Below the pieces are notes generated by a model. That model worked only from the letters and a program-made list of their open reading frames with translations, did not search any database and had not been told where the DNA came from. Below are positions 21,837 to 31,927 of a stretch of 50,722 nt of DNA, piece by piece. How positions within the stretch are numbered: position 1 is the first letter of the stretch; each line of letters begins with the position of its first letter. This DNA comes from Nitrincola sp. A-D6 (GTDB lineage Bacteria; Pseudomonadota; Gammaproteobacteria; Pseudomonadales; Balneatricaceae). The stretch is taken from assembly GCF_000764495.1 (NCBI RefSeq), contig NZ_JRLB01000088.1:1-50722 (forward strand), in the 5' to 3' direction. Position numbers and translations under genes: made by a program.

Positions 21837-24800
21837 ATGCCAGTTCGTAATATCAGCAAATTTCGTGCAGAAAAAGTGACGCTCGCCTATTTCTTGTTTG
21901 CAATGCTGTGGATTTTGACCTCAGACTATCTGCTGGGTTTGTTGGTATCTGATGCGTCACTGATGGTCTCTCTTAGCACCTATAAAGGCATTCTTTTCGT
22001 TGCCACTACATCAATTCTGCTCTATCTGGTACTGCGAATCTGGGTGCGTGGCTCAGTCGATGAAGCGCAAGGTGCGCAAGACTCTAAAGGCTTGGTATTT
22101 GTATTCAGTGGCATGGCTTTGCTGGTGCCATTAGTCGCCTTGAGTCTGTTTCGCATTGCGGCACCTCAGGCCCTGGATACGGCCGCTGTGAATGTGCAGA
22201 TGATCGCAGAAATGAAGTCAGAACAGGTTGATGAATGGTTATCTGAACGAGCGGCAGAAGCCGGCAAAGTTGGTGATAACAGAGCGTTGGCTGGTTGGGT
22301 AGAGGCCTGGTTGTTGGAAGAAGACGCCACAGCGGCCGGACACCTGTCAGACTATTTGCAAAACATGCACTGGTATCAACAATTCGATGGCATTTCTCTG
22401 CAAGCCGTACACAGCGATTCAGCACTTTATAGCGGTGAGTTACTATCTGCCCCGTCGAATATAGATGCCTATAAGCAGCAGGCCATCCAAACAGCTGAAC
22501 CAGTCTTTACCGGGCTGATCGAGTCAGACTATGGCTTCAGTATTTCATGGGTTGTACCGGTACTTCAGTCGGGTGAGTCAGAAAGGGTACTCGCTGTGCT
22601 GGTTATGAGCTTAGATGCTGAGTCGCACTTGTTTCCCAAACTGGCTAACTGGCCGATAGAGAGCCATACGGCTGAATTGTTTTTGATACAGACATTGTCA
22701 GATGAACGTATACAGCTGTTAAGTCCAGTGCGCCATACCGAGATTCCCTTACTATCGGTGGTTGATGATTTTACCCGGGTGCCTGTAACCCAGAGGGGTA
22801 CAGAAACATCTACTTATCATGAAGACCGGGTCATTGCGGCATATAGTCCCGTGCTTTATGGCTGGACACTGGTCGCACAGCAGCATCGACACGAAGTTTT
22901 GTCTCCTGTTTACATGCTGGCAGCCTGGCTGGGCCTGCTGTCACTAGCCACTATGATCAGCGTTGCCTTTGCGTTGCGCCTGGTCTGGCAGCAAAATCGT
23001 CGACTGCAGCAGGCCGCTTATAAAATGCAGGCAGCAGAGAAGGATAAGCTGTTACTGAAATTCTTTGAGTTGCCCTTTGTGGGTATGGCCATTACGGATC
23101 CGGAAACAGGGCGTTGGATGCGTTTTAACCCCGAACTTTGTCGTCTGCTGGGCTATAACGAGCAGGAGTTAAAGGAGTTGACTTGGCAAGCGGTCACTCA
23201 TCCGGATGACATTGCGGCGGATCAACAGGCGTTTGCGCGAATGCAGTCTGGCATCATTGATAGCTATACGTTAGAGAAACAGTTCATACGCAAATCCGGG
23301 GTAGCCTTCACTGCACTGATGAATGTGTGCTCTGTCAGGGCGGAAGATGGGCAGTTGCAACATTCTATTGCCACTATTCAGGATATTTCTGAGCAGAAAC
23401 GTTATGAAGCCGATATTCTGCATCAGCGTGACCTCTACAACACGCTGTCAGAAACAAATCAGGCTATTATCCGCTGTACCCACCTGTCTGAACTGTTTGC
23501 CGAAGTCTGCCGGATTGCAGTCGTATACGGCAAAATGAACTATGCCTGGATCGGAGAAATCAGTCCTGACGGTGGTCGTTTACTGCAAGCGTTTGGTCAG
23601 CAACCAACGCATCTGGAAGGCGTTTTGACGCGTGATTTTCAGCCCCTGCCTGAGAGTGGGCCTTTGCGTCAGGTGTTCGAAACAGTGCGCCCCGTTATTC
23701 TGAATAATACAGATGACCAGACCGCGTTTGCCTGCTTTCCGGTAGAGGTGGATGGTAAAGTGATTGCGTACCTCAGTCTGTATGCTGACGATGCGGGATT
23801 TTTTAGTCGGGATATTATGGAAACCCTGTCTGAAATGGCTGGTGATATAGGCTATGCCGTTCGTTTTATTGAGCAGGAAGACGCACTGAAGGCCGCGGTA
23901 CAGGTGGTGGAAGCCAGCCCGGTTGTATTGTTTCGCTGGGAAAATAAACCTGGATGGCCGGTTACCTATGTGTCTCAGAATGTGAGTCGATGGGGTTATA
24001 CGGCCAGTCAGTTTCTGCAAGGCCGTGTTGATTTCAAGGAGATAGTGCACCCGGATGATCGTCTGTGGCTTGAAGATGAAGTGACCCGCTATATTTCTCA
24101 GCGACGTGAAGAATATGTGCAGGAGTACCGTATTTTTACGGCAGATGACCAGGTGTTATGGGTTGAAGACCATACGACCGTCATCTATGCGCCGGACTCT
24201 GCGGTACTGGTGATAGAAGGAGTAGTTACGGATATTACCTCACGTAAAACCATTCAGCAGCGTATTGAGTTTCTGGCGCGTCATGACTCACTCACCGGCT
24301 TGCCTAATCGTGTCGATGTGTTGGCCAGTATAGAAACTAGCGGTAATGAACATACGGCGCTATTAATGTTGGATTTGGATCGTTTCAAGGACGTCAATGA
24401 CAGTTTTGGCCACAGCACTGGCGATCAGTTGTTGTGTCAGGTCGCGGAGTTGTTGCGTAAGGTTTCACCCAGAGATGCTTTGTTGGCACGCTTTGGTGGT
24501 GATGAATTTGGCTTGCTGATTGATCGTGACCGTGCAGCATTGCGGGATTTGGCAGAAACGTTGATTGAAGCTTTGCGTACCTCGATTCAGTTGCCACAGG
24601 GTATGGAAATACGCATTGGCGCCTGTGTGGGTATTGCTTGCCTGGTAGACGCTGATAACAATGCTGAAGAGCTGATGCGACAGGCTGATGCCGCACTATA
24701 CAAAGCCAAAGAAGCCGGGCGCGAACAACTGCGCTTCTACTCCAATGAATTGACGCAAGCGGCCATGGCCCGTCTGGATATTGAAGCACGCCTGCGAAGT

Positions 24801-25535
24801 GCTATGAGCGAAGGTCAATTGGAGGTTTATTACCAGCCGCAGATTGATATTGAGTCTGGTCAGCTGATGGGAGCCGAGGCATTACTGCGATGGAAGGATC
24901 CGCAGCAGGGTTATGTTTCGCCGATGGTGTTTATTCCGGTAGCCGAGCAAAGTGGTTTGATTCATCCTATTGGTGAGTGGGTGATGGAAGAGGTTTGCAA
25001 GGCCGGAAAAGATTGGCTGGACAAAGGTTATCCGCCGCTGACGCTGGCTGTAAACCTGTCGTCTTATCAGCTTCGCCATGGCGATGTGGTGCATATGATC
25101 AAAATGTTGCTGGATAAGTATGACTTTCCTGCCAGTGGGCTAGAGGTTGAACTCACTGAAAGTGCGCTGATGCGCCGTGAAGATGAAGCAGAACAGGTAT
25201 TTGATGCCTTGAAATCCATGGGGGTTTCGTTGGCAATCGATGATTTTGGTACGGGTTACTCGTCACTGGCCTATTTGAAAACCTTTCCTTTGGATGTCCT
25301 TAAGATAGACAAAAGCTTTATTGATGATCTGGAAATCAACGCGGGTGACAGGGAAATAGCCGCTGCTGTTATTGTTATGGGTCATACACTGGGTCTGAAA
25401 ATACTTGCTGAAGGGGTCGAGAATGTAGCCCAGTTGGCATTGCTGCGTGATCTGGGATGTGATTATTATCAAGGGTATCTAAAAAGCCCCGCCGTTTCAG
25501 CGTTGGAGTTTGAGACTTTGTTCCTGGCGCACTGA
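21837..25535 (+). CDS. Cyclic di-GMP enzyme with Cache, PAS, GAF, PAS, GGDEF and EAL domains
   Basis: The 1232-residue membrane protein begins with helices near 16-36, 48-67 and 86-107, the first two resembling a common N-terminal module of PAS-GGDEF proteins (LLWILTSD-like). A periplasmic Cache-like sensor (about 110-360) and a further helix follow, then PAS (402-525), GAF (535-680), PAS with PAC (685-805), GGDEF (815-970) and EAL (985-1225). GGDEF is intact (RFGGDEFGLLI), without an RxxD inhibitory site. EAL keeps GAEALLRWKDP, ELTESAL and IDDFGTGYSSLAYLKTFP with KIDKSFI. Both activities look possible, so the net direction cannot be told. At 3.7 kb it is unbroken. AAAAGCCCC inside its 3' end is complementary to GGGGCTTTT at 25549. 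Confidence 0.93.
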   Translation: MPVRNISKFRAEKVTLAYFLFAMLWILTSDYLLGLLVSDASLMVSLSTYKGILFVATTSILLYLVLRIWVRGSVDEAQGAQDSKGLVFVFSGMALLVPLVALSLFRIAAPQALDTAAVNVQMIAEMKSEQVDEWLSERAAEAGKVGDNRALAGWVEAWLLEEDATAAGHLSDYLQNMHWYQQFDGISLQAVHSDSALYSGELLSAPSNIDAYKQQAIQTAEPVFTGLIESDYGFSISWVVPVLQSGESERVLAVLVMSLDAESHLFPKLANWPIESHTAELFLIQTLSDERIQLLSPVRHTEIPLLSVVDDFTRVPVTQRGTETSTYHEDRVIAAYSPVLYGWTLVAQQHRHEVLSPVYMLAAWLGLLSLATMISVAFALRLVWQQNRRLQQAAYKMQAAEKDKLLLKFFELPFVGMAITDPETGRWMRFNPELCRLLGYNEQELKELTWQAVTHPDDIAADQQAFARMQSGIIDSYTLEKQFIRKSGVAFTALMNVCSVRAEDGQLQHSIATIQDISEQKRYEADILHQRDLYNTLSETNQAIIRCTHLSELFAEVCRIAVVYGKMNYAWIGEISPDGGRLLQAFGQQPTHLEGVLTRDFQPLPESGPLRQVFETVRPVILNNTDDQTAFACFPVEVDGKVIAYLSLYADDAGFFSRDIMETLSEMAGDIGYAVRFIEQEDALKAAVQVVEASPVVLFRWENKPGWPVTYVSQNVSRWGYTASQFLQGRVDFKEIVHPDDRLWLEDEVTRYISQRREEYVQEYRIFTADDQVLWVEDHTTVIYAPDSAVLVIEGVVTDITSRKTIQQRIEFLARHDSLTGLPNRVDVLASIETSGNEHTALLMLDLDRFKDVNDSFGHSTGDQLLCQVAELLRKVSPRDALLARFGGDEFGLLIDRDRAALRDLAETLIEALRTSIQLPQGMEIRIGACVGIACLVDADNNAEELMRQADAALYKAKEAGREQLRFYSNELTQAAMARLDIEARLRSAMSEGQLEVYYQPQIDIESGQLMGAEALLRWKDPQQGYVSPMVFIPVAEQSGLIHPIGEWVMEEVCKAGKDWLDKGYPPLTLAVNLSSYQLRHGDVVHMIKMLLDKYDFPASGLEVELTESALMRREDEAEQVFDALKSMGVSLAIDDFGTGYSSLAYLKTFPLDVLKIDKSFIDDLEINAGDREIAAAVIVMGHTLGLKILAEGVENVAQLALLRDLGCDYYQGYLKSPAVSALEFETLFLAH

Positions 25536-25566
25536 TAGGACTTATCGGGGGCTTTTCATGCTGAGT

Positions 25567-26679
25567 CTAGCTGACGGCAAGACTGGCAAGATGGTTGTCC
25601 CAGTGTACTGAAAAATCGGTGGATTGTTTGATAAGCTGCCGTTGCCGGGTTTGTGCATTCAACCGGTATAGACGCCCCAGTCCATTGCTGACCAGAAACT
25701 CAGCCGGTTGCTGGGTTTTTGCCAGTCCGCAGCCATCCTGTACCCTGAGTGCAGTTATAAATGTACCGGCTTGCATATCCCAAAGGGTAATCAGATTACC
25801 CTTGGGTGCCGAGACGGCCGCATAGTGTCCTGATGCATCAAAGCAGGCACTGCCGCCATATTGCTGTAACTGGCTGTGCACATCATCTGGAAGTGCCAGC
25901 GGTTGTATCGCTTGTCCAGGTCGATGGCTGGCAATTAATGGCACCCGGTCCGCCGGATGGCCTTCGTATTGCATCGCCATAATTACCTGGCCTGAGGCAG
26001 ACAGGTCAATATGTCGAATACCGGACTGATGAAATTCGCCGGCTAAGCGCACCTGCTCCAGGCATTCACCAGAGTGCATGTCGACATAGGCGAGTGAGGG
26101 ATCCATGCTGTCAATATTCAGGTTGACCCGTCCATCAGTCTGAATACCACCATTGGCAATAATCAGGGTGTGTTGATCTGTGCCGATACGTAGCTCATGT
26201 GGACCTATGCCATAGGTGGATAGACGTGCAGCGATGTTGAAGTTCTGATGAATGTCACGCACCACTATCTCACCAAACTCCCTGTGCATGGATTGCTCGG
26301 TGGTCAGTAACCATTGGCCATCTGCGCTAATCTGCGCATGACCGCAAAGTTGTGAGTCAGCATCACACTGGATGCGCTTGATGAGTGTTTTTTGCTGGTA
26401 GTCTATAACGTCCAGAAATTGGCCTGGACGCCGGGCAACAGCAAAAAGCCAGGGAAGTTCAGGGTGTGTGGTTATCTGGTGCGCTCGCTCTGGCAAGGGG
26501 TGACGCATCAGTTCACCCGCCTGCAAATTGAAGAGATGCAGATAGTATTGACCATCCTGGCCCTGGCTGGCTGAGGCATATAATGGCTCAGTGGTTGCGA
26601 ACGCCTGACCTGAAAAGCTGGCCAGCATGACCGGTGTAGCGGTCAGCCAGCCCAAAAAATGCCGTCGTTTAATCGCCAT
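25567..26679 (-). CDS. DUF1513 beta-propeller protein with Tat signal
   Basis: A 370-residue protein with a twin-arginine leader (IKRRHFLGWLTATPVML ... GQAFA) and a seven-bladed propeller-like body of the DUF1513 family. GIGPHELRIGTDQHTLIIAN and GGIQTD are the family's central signature, and SGIRHIDLSASGQVIMAMQYE follows. It is the last gene of a four-gene operon and overlaps the imelysin gene by 11 bases. The same set (imelysin, di-heme protein, imelysin, DUF1513) occurs in Pseudomonas next to iron-regulated genes (PA4370-PA4373 type). Its exact role there is not known to me. Confidence 0.83.
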   Translation of the reverse strand: MAIKRRHFLGWLTATPVMLASFSGQAFATTEPLYASASQGQDGQYYLHLFNLQAGELMRHPLPERAHQITTHPELPWLFAVARRPGQFLDVIDYQQKTLIKRIQCDADSQLCGHAQISADGQWLLTTEQSMHREFGEIVVRDIHQNFNIAARLSTYGIGPHELRIGTDQHTLIIANGGIQTDGRVNLNIDSMDPSLAYVDMHSGECLEQVRLAGEFHQSGIRHIDLSASGQVIMAMQYEGHPADRVPLIASHRPGQAIQPLALPDDVHSQLQQYGGSACFDASGHYAAVSAPKGNLITLWDMQAGTFITALRVQDGCGLAKTQQPAEFLVSNGLGRLYRLNAQTRQRQLIKQSTDFSVHWDNHLASLAVS

Positions 26680-27768
26680 CTCGACTATTAAACCCCAGTT
26701 GAATGTTGAGTAGATACATGGCTGTATTCAGGTCTGTTTGTAGCTGTTTCAATCCATCAGCTACATCCAGTAACTGCTGATATTGCATTTCAGACAGGTT
26801 GTTTTGCTCAACCTCATCAATGCTGTTCAGTTGTTCTTTGACAGCGATAAACTGTTGCTCCAGTGTCTCAGCAAGTGCCGGTTCATCGCTCTTTAGCAGA
26901 AGCGCTTTGACACTGATGGGTGCAGTGCCGCTGTAGAGCGTATGCAGTGCAGCCAGATTGGTGCGTAAATTCGTGATGGACTGATCGCTGCGCCAGGATT
27001 CACTGCGCTGCCAACGAGCACGATCATAGTGGTTGCCCAGTGGCGCCAATATTTTATTGTCACGTAGAGCCTCTGGGGATTCAGCCAGTGATTTCATCAA
27101 CAGGGTGGCGGCATCGGCATGCAGATCGAAATAGTTATTCTCGCCTGCAGTGAGCATGCGCTCGCGCATGCTGGGCCATTCTGAATGAATATCAACTGCT
27201 GTTTGCTGAATATAAGCGGCAATACCCTGCGCCAGACGGCATTCCACACTCATGTCTGACAGGCTGTTGGGCACTGTGTCATTGAACAAGAGCCGCTCAA
27301 GTGCTGGAAAACCCTTGACGCTAATGGGCATGCGGCTGAAAAACTCAGCGTCAAACTCGACTGACGAATCAGCCAGTGCATCCCTTAGGTGTGAAGCGCC
27401 GCTGTTGCGCTTGTCGGGCCAGTACTGCAGGGAAAAATTACGCATCAACAGTGTTACCGGACCAAAGTTGATGTGTTTGATGCTTTGCCAGTCCTGCATG
27501 GCTTGGCGGTAACTGGCTTGCGTGACCTGTAATTGCTGAGCATCTGGCTGCAGACAAAGCTGTTCAGTGTCTGCAGCGAGTTGGGCGCTACTCTGTGCAA
27601 GCTGTTGGTAACCGGGAATGACCTGCTGATCAATAATCGCGCTATTGAGTTGCTGCCAATCCTGCTCAGTCGGAGCGGCTGCCATTGCCAGGTTGGCGGT
27701 GACTAGGCAACTGATCGCCAGTACCAGTGGTGCTGGCGCTTGAGTTGTTTGATAGCGGCTAGATTCAT
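26669..27768 (-). CDS. Imelysin-family periplasmic protein (frame broken in signal peptide)
   Basis: A helical imelysin-like protein of 366 residues if one base is restored at 27727 (GG read as G on the plus strand). The repair joins MNLAAIKQLKRQHH to LVLAISCLVTANLAMA, giving a complete signal peptide. Without it the frame starts only at 27685, after the cleavage site. The mature part has the two-helical-bundle pattern, with GFPALERLLF in the place of the classical GxHxxE motif, so the motif is degenerate (Gly-Phe-Pro-Ala-Leu-Glu). EfeO/imelysin proteins act in iron uptake across the periplasm. It lies 36 bases after the di-heme gene. Confidence 0.83.
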
Positions 27769-27804
27769 GGGTGTGCTCTTCAGTTTGGCTATTAAATGAT
27801 ATGG

Positions 27805-29258
27805 CTACAGGGATTCCAGAAAGGCGATCAACGCGTCTCGCTGAGGCTTGTCCAGCTGTGTAAAGCGATCCCGAGCAGCTTGTGCTTCACCGCCGTGCCA
27901 GAGAATGGCTTCAGTCAGGCTGCGGGCCCGGCCATCATGTAAAAAATGCGTATGGCCACTGGTTGCCTGTGTCAGGCCAATACCCCATAAAGGTGCTGTA
28001 CGCCATTCGCGGCCGTTGGCATTAAACTCAGGTCGCTGGTCTGCTAATCCTTCCCCCATATCATGCAACAACAGATCGGTGTAAGGCCAGATTTTTTGGT
28101 TGGCTAACCTTCGGGAGCCGCGGCGGAGGTGACATAGGAGGGGCGGTGACAGGCACTGCATCCCAGTGCATAAAACTCAGCGCGACCCTCAGTCACAAGC
28201 GGATCCTGTATATTTGAGCGTGCGGGAACGGCGAGGTGTTGAATATAGAGTTCGAGTGCCGAGACTACCGCATCTGATGCTTCAACATTGTCCAAGTGAG
28301 GGCTGTTGCCATCAGGGGCTTGTCTGCAGAGTGTTTGCTGCGGGCTACAGCCGCCATATCCTTGTGGATACATGCGGGTGGAGATGCCTATATCCTCATG
28401 AAAGGCGGAATTGTTTTGCTGTTTAATTGTAGGATGTCCGGCCTTCCAGCCAAATCGGCCGAGTGCCGTCCTTTGAGCGTCAATATCCCACACGCGGTTG
28501 GCTTTTCCTGATATACCATCACTGTTCAGGTCATCAGCATCTTCCCAGACCAGAATATCCTCGTCGCTGATCGCTTCCAGTAAGCCCAGTCCGATCATCT
28601 GCGGCGCGATGCGTGGCGAAAGCTGGGTATCCGGATGCAGCGGGCCATAGTTTAAATCCGTGATGCTGTAGTTGGGTTGACGTAGTGTCAGGGTTTCACC
28701 ATCCGCAAAGCGGAAAGGGATTTCGTCGTAGCTCAGGGTAAAGCGACCTTCAGCTGGAATACCCTGAATGGAAAAATCCTGCAGTTGAGTTCCATAGGTC
28801 GGTTCTGGAATAACCCCGGATTGTCCTGAATCCAACGCGTGCCTATCCTGGTTATTTTGTGCCGGAATACTCAGGCGCAATAGCATCGACACCGCATTAT
28901 AGTCAGCTTGACTGGTATCGGGTGTATGTCCACGACCATTATTGGTATGGCAGCGCAGGCAGGAACGTGAATTGAACAGGGGACCCAGGCCATCACTGGC
29001 CTGGGTAGAGGCCGGAGATGAGACCCAGATTTTCTTGAACAGGCTTCTGCCCAGCGTAAACATCATCTGTTTATCATCAGACAACAGGGCAGAAGGGTGA
29101 GAAAAGGCTTTGTTGTTACGGGCTACCTGCACCGTGGCTTCGCTAGCGGGTAGCAACTCGGAGGGCTGATAGTCAGGCGTGTTACCGACTGCCATACCCG
29201 AGTGGCTGGCAGCCAGTAGCAGACTGAATCCCAATGTATTCAATCTTTGTTGAGACAT
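27805..29258 (-). CDS. Di-heme oxidoreductase, DUF1111 family (frame broken once)
   Basis: An exported c-type cytochrome of 484 residues after repair at 28108-28109 (CCC read as CC on the plus strand; repair gives SAAAPEGLANQKIWPYTD). The signal peptide ends near HSGMAVG. Two heme sites are visible: RSCLRCHTNNGRGH (about residue 100) and GCSACHRPSY (about 375). The C-terminal part MGEGLADQRPEFNANGREWR and LWGIGLTQATSGHTHFLHDGR is typical of the family, which is distantly related to MauG/cytochrome peroxidases. In this operon it is thought to change the redox state of iron for uptake; that is inference. It starts nine bases after the upstream imelysin. Confidence 0.87.
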
Positions 29259-29267
29259 GCGTGATAA

Positions 29268-30542
29268 TCAGCCGTTAATAACCAGGTCAGGGTTGTCCAG
29301 GCTGTCAGAACCTTCCAGTTCGATAGCTTCCAGCTCAAGCGCGCTGATCGCTTTCTCAATAGAACGGGTCTGGGTTGTCAGCTTGTCTACCAGTTGCTGT
29401 ACCAATGCATTGCCTTCAGTATTACCGGCACCAATCAATACATCGAACGTGTTGCCTTGGGCGGCTGCATCAACAATCGCCTGGGCGGCGGCTTGCGTTT
29501 CGGTGAGTTCAGATGAAAGCTGCAACTCCACTTCAGGCGCGCTGGCTTTCAGCATGTCAGCCAGGGAAGCACCTTGAACAACTGAGCCATCGACACGGGT
29601 ATATTGCCCCTGGAAAACGTTGTTGATTCCCATGACATCGTAGAAGTGAGAGTTGTGGGTGTTGTCTGAAAAACAATCATGCTCTTCTTCCGGGTCATGC
29701 AGCATCAGGCCAAGTTTTGTACGTTCGCCAGCCAGTTCACCGTAGGACAAGCTACCCATCCCGGTCAGAATCGTTGCCAGAGCACCTTTTTCGCCTTTCT
29801 CAACCAGTTCAACGCGGGCTTCGCCACCTTCTTTCCAGTTGTCAGCCATCTCTTCCAGATCGGTAATCAGCAGATCAGTTGCCACTGACAAGTACTGACG
29901 ACGGCGATCACAGTTGCCACCGGTGCAGTTGTCCAGGCTGAAGTCAGTAGCTGGTCGTTCACCCGCACCTGGCTCAGTGCCATACAGATCCTGACCCCAG
30001 AGTAAAAACTCGATCGCGTGGTAACCTGTTGCTACATTCGCTTCAATTGCGTCGATTTCATGCAGCGTCTCTGAAAGTAGTTCAGCCGTAATCTCTGTCG
30101 CATCAATGGTGTCATTGCCCAGTTGAATGGAGGTATTGGCAATCACGTTAGCGGTGTAGAGCGCATTCTCATCAGACATATCGCCATAGCTGCCGCCGTC
30201 GACATAATCGATCAGGCCTTCATCAAGAGGCCAGGCGTTTACACGACCTTCCCAGTCATCCACGATGGCGTTGCCGAAACGAAACACTTCAGTCTGTTGA
30301 TAGGGTACACGGGAGGCGATCCAGGCTTCACGAGCTTCCTGCAGAGTCTCTTCGCTGGGGTTGGCGAGCAGGCTGTCTATTTTACTTTTGAGTGTTTGTG
30401 CTGTGGTGACAGAATCGCTGTAACCCGCTTCTGCTATGTCAGCATAGGTTTTCAGAACAGCAGCAGGGTCAGCTGCCATCACCGGGTGGCTGGCTCCAGC
30501 TATAGCGAGTCCGACATAGAGCATGGTGAGTGTACGTTTCAT
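29268..30542 (-). CDS. Imelysin-family periplasmic iron-regulated protein
   Basis: The first gene of the operon encodes 424 residues with a signal peptide (MKRTLTMLYVGLAIAG ... VMAA). The canonical imelysin motif is GYHAIEFLLWGQDLYG (GxHxxE). WEGRVNAWPLDEGLIDYVDG and FSDNTHNSHFYDVMGI are further family landmarks. Homologues include P. aeruginosa IcmP, the insulin-cleaving protein, and EfeO-type M75 proteins linked to iron acquisition. Peptidase activity is doubtful for many members. The upstream Fur-like box supports control by iron. Confidence 0.88.
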   Translation of the reverse strand: MKRTLTMLYVGLAIAGASHPVMAADPAAVLKTYADIAEAGYSDSVTTAQTLKSKIDSLLANPSEETLQEAREAWIASRVPYQQTEVFRFGNAIVDDWEGRVNAWPLDEGLIDYVDGGSYGDMSDENALYTANVIANTSIQLGNDTIDATEITAELLSETLHEIDAIEANVATGYHAIEFLLWGQDLYGTEPGAGERPATDFSLDNCTGGNCDRRRQYLSVATDLLITDLEEMADNWKEGGEARVELVEKGEKGALATILTGMGSLSYGELAGERTKLGLMLHDPEEEHDCFSDNTHNSHFYDVMGINNVFQGQYTRVDGSVVQGASLADMLKASAPEVELQLSSELTETQAAAQAIVDAAAQGNTFDVLIGAGNTEGNALVQQLVDKLTTQTRSIEKAISALELEAIELEGSDSLDNPDLVING

Positions 30543-30571
30543 AACTATCTCCCTGGTTGGATGTTCAAAAT

Positions 30572-30600
30572 ATCCTATATGATAATCATTACTGTTACAA
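30572..30600 (-). promoter_or_regulatory. Promoter of the imelysin operon with Fur box in the spacer
   Basis: On the minus strand TTGTAA (30595-30600) and TAGGAT (30572-30577) stand 17 bases apart. A Fur-box-like 19-mer at 30575-30593 matches 13 of 19 positions of the palindromic consensus, including an unbroken core GATAATCATTA. Binding would cover the spacer and -10, so repression under iron-rich conditions is expected. Confidence 0.65.
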
Positions 30601-30629
30601 TTAACTATGTTGTTAAGTTTTGTGGATAT

Positions 30630-30643
30630 ATGACCTATGTCAT
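30630..30643. promoter_or_regulatory. Perfect 5-4-5 palindrome upstream of the di-heme peroxidase
   Basis: ATGAC-CTAT-GTCAT lies 79 bases before the peroxidase start. The spacing equals that of CRP/FNR-family sites (5-N4-5), but the half-site differs from TTGAT. It may be an operator; the regulator is unknown. Confidence 0.35.
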
Positions 30644-30721
30644 GTTTTGTTACTTAATGCGGGTATATAGTGATTTGCAAATGGGTACTTTCAGGGTACT
30701 GCTGGAATCGGTGGGGGACAG

Positions 30722-31927
30722 ATGAAAAAAACGCGAGTTGTGAGTCTTTCTGGAATAGCGTTATTACTGACAGCCAGTCATCTGTTTATGCTGTCGGCAA
30801 TAGCAAATGAATCGGTGGTGGCAGGGGGCTTATCCAAAAAAGAACAGTTGGGACAGTCGCTGTTTTTTGATCCTGGCTTGTCGTTGAATCGCAGTCAGTC
30901 CTGTGCAACCTGCCATGCCCCGGACAAGGGGTTTTCAGATCACCGTGGGGAGGGTGTCGCTGCGGCCGTTTCCCTGGGTGATGATGGCAAGTCCCTGGGC
31001 GACAGGAATGCGCCCGCGATTGGCTACGCGGCTTTTATACCGCCTTTTCATCGTACCCCGGAGGGTGTCTTTGTGGGAGGGCAATTCTGGGATGGTCGCG
31101 CGTCTACATTAACTGATCAGGCCGAAGGGCCGCCACTGAACCCTATTGAAATGGCTCTGCCAGACAAGCAGACCCTGGTGTCACGCTTAGAGCAAAATCC
31201 TGGTTATCAACAGCTTTTTGCTGAAGTTTACGGAAATGATATTTTTAATAATGCTGATGTGGCTTACACGGCTGCTGCTGATGCGATTGCCAGCTTTGAG
31301 CAGACAGCGTTGTTCGCACCTTTTGATTCAAAATATGACCGCTATCTACGCGGTGAATATAGTCTGACGCCAGAAGAGGACCTGGGGATGACCTTGTTCT
31401 TCTCCCAGCAGTTTACCAATTGCAATCTGTGTCATCAGTTGCAGGCCTTGCCAGGTAGTGAGCAGGAAACCTTCAGTAATTATGAGTTTCATAATATTGG
31501 TGTTCCCGAGAACACGGCATTACGTGCCTTAAATTCAGTCACTCAGCTGGATGAAGGTCTGTTTGCGCATCCGGAGGTGACTGATTCGCTGCAACGGGGT
31601 AAATTCAAAACACCAACGCTACGCAATGTGGCGGTAACAGCGCCCTATATGCACAATGGTGTCTTTAACGATCTGCGCACGGTGATATTGTTTTACAACA
31701 AATACAACAGCCGTAAAGCATCCATGCAGATGAATCCGGAAACCGGTGAGCCTTGGAAAGAGCCTGAAATAGCGGAAAATCTGTCTCTGGAGGAGTTGGA
31801 AACCGGACCGGCACTGGATGATCAGCGCGTGGATGCTCTGGTGGCGTTTTTGAAAACACTGACAGATCAGCGCTATGAGCATTTATTGGCCTCCCCGCAG
31901 GGACTCGAACCCCGATCTGACCCTTAG
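30722..31927 (+). CDS. Di-heme cytochrome c peroxidase / MauG family
   Basis: A periplasmic protein of 401 residues with a signal peptide ending near AIANE. The first heme site is QSCATCHAPDKGFSDHRG, the second TNCNLCHQLQ. RNAPAIGYAAFIPPFHR, FWDGRASTLTDQAEGPPLNP, and the C-terminal FKTPTLRNVAVTAPYMHNG are family signatures. It would reduce peroxide or act as a MauG-like oxidase. It is divergent from the Fur-controlled imelysin operon. The expected family end is near LVAFLKTLTDQRYEHLL. The frame then continues for about 12 residues that are read from the complement of the tRNA-Arg gene, stopping at TAG 31925. The tail is therefore probably not functional sequence. GGGGGA precedes the start. 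Confidence 0.88.
   Translation: MKKTRVVSLSGIALLLTASHLFMLSAIANESVVAGGLSKKEQLGQSLFFDPGLSLNRSQSCATCHAPDKGFSDHRGEGVAAAVSLGDDGKSLGDRNAPAIGYAAFIPPFHRTPEGVFVGGQFWDGRASTLTDQAEGPPLNPIEMALPDKQTLVSRLEQNPGYQQLFAEVYGNDIFNNADVAYTAAADAIASFEQTALFAPFDSKYDRYLRGEYSLTPEEDLGMTLFFSQQFTNCNLCHQLQALPGSEQETFSNYEFHNIGVPENTALRALNSVTQLDEGLFAHPEVTDSLQRGKFKTPTLRNVAVTAPYMHNGVFNDLRTVILFYNKYNSRKASMQMNPETGEPWKEPEIAENLSLEELETGPALDDQRVDALVAFLKTLTDQRYEHLLASPQGLEPRSDP

Noticed and set aside
25482..25557. Terminator formed by AAAAGCCCC in the GGDEF-EAL gene end and GGGGCTTTT at 25549
   Set aside because: The arms are complementary, but the loop is 58 bases and part lies in coding sequence; too weak to list as a feature.
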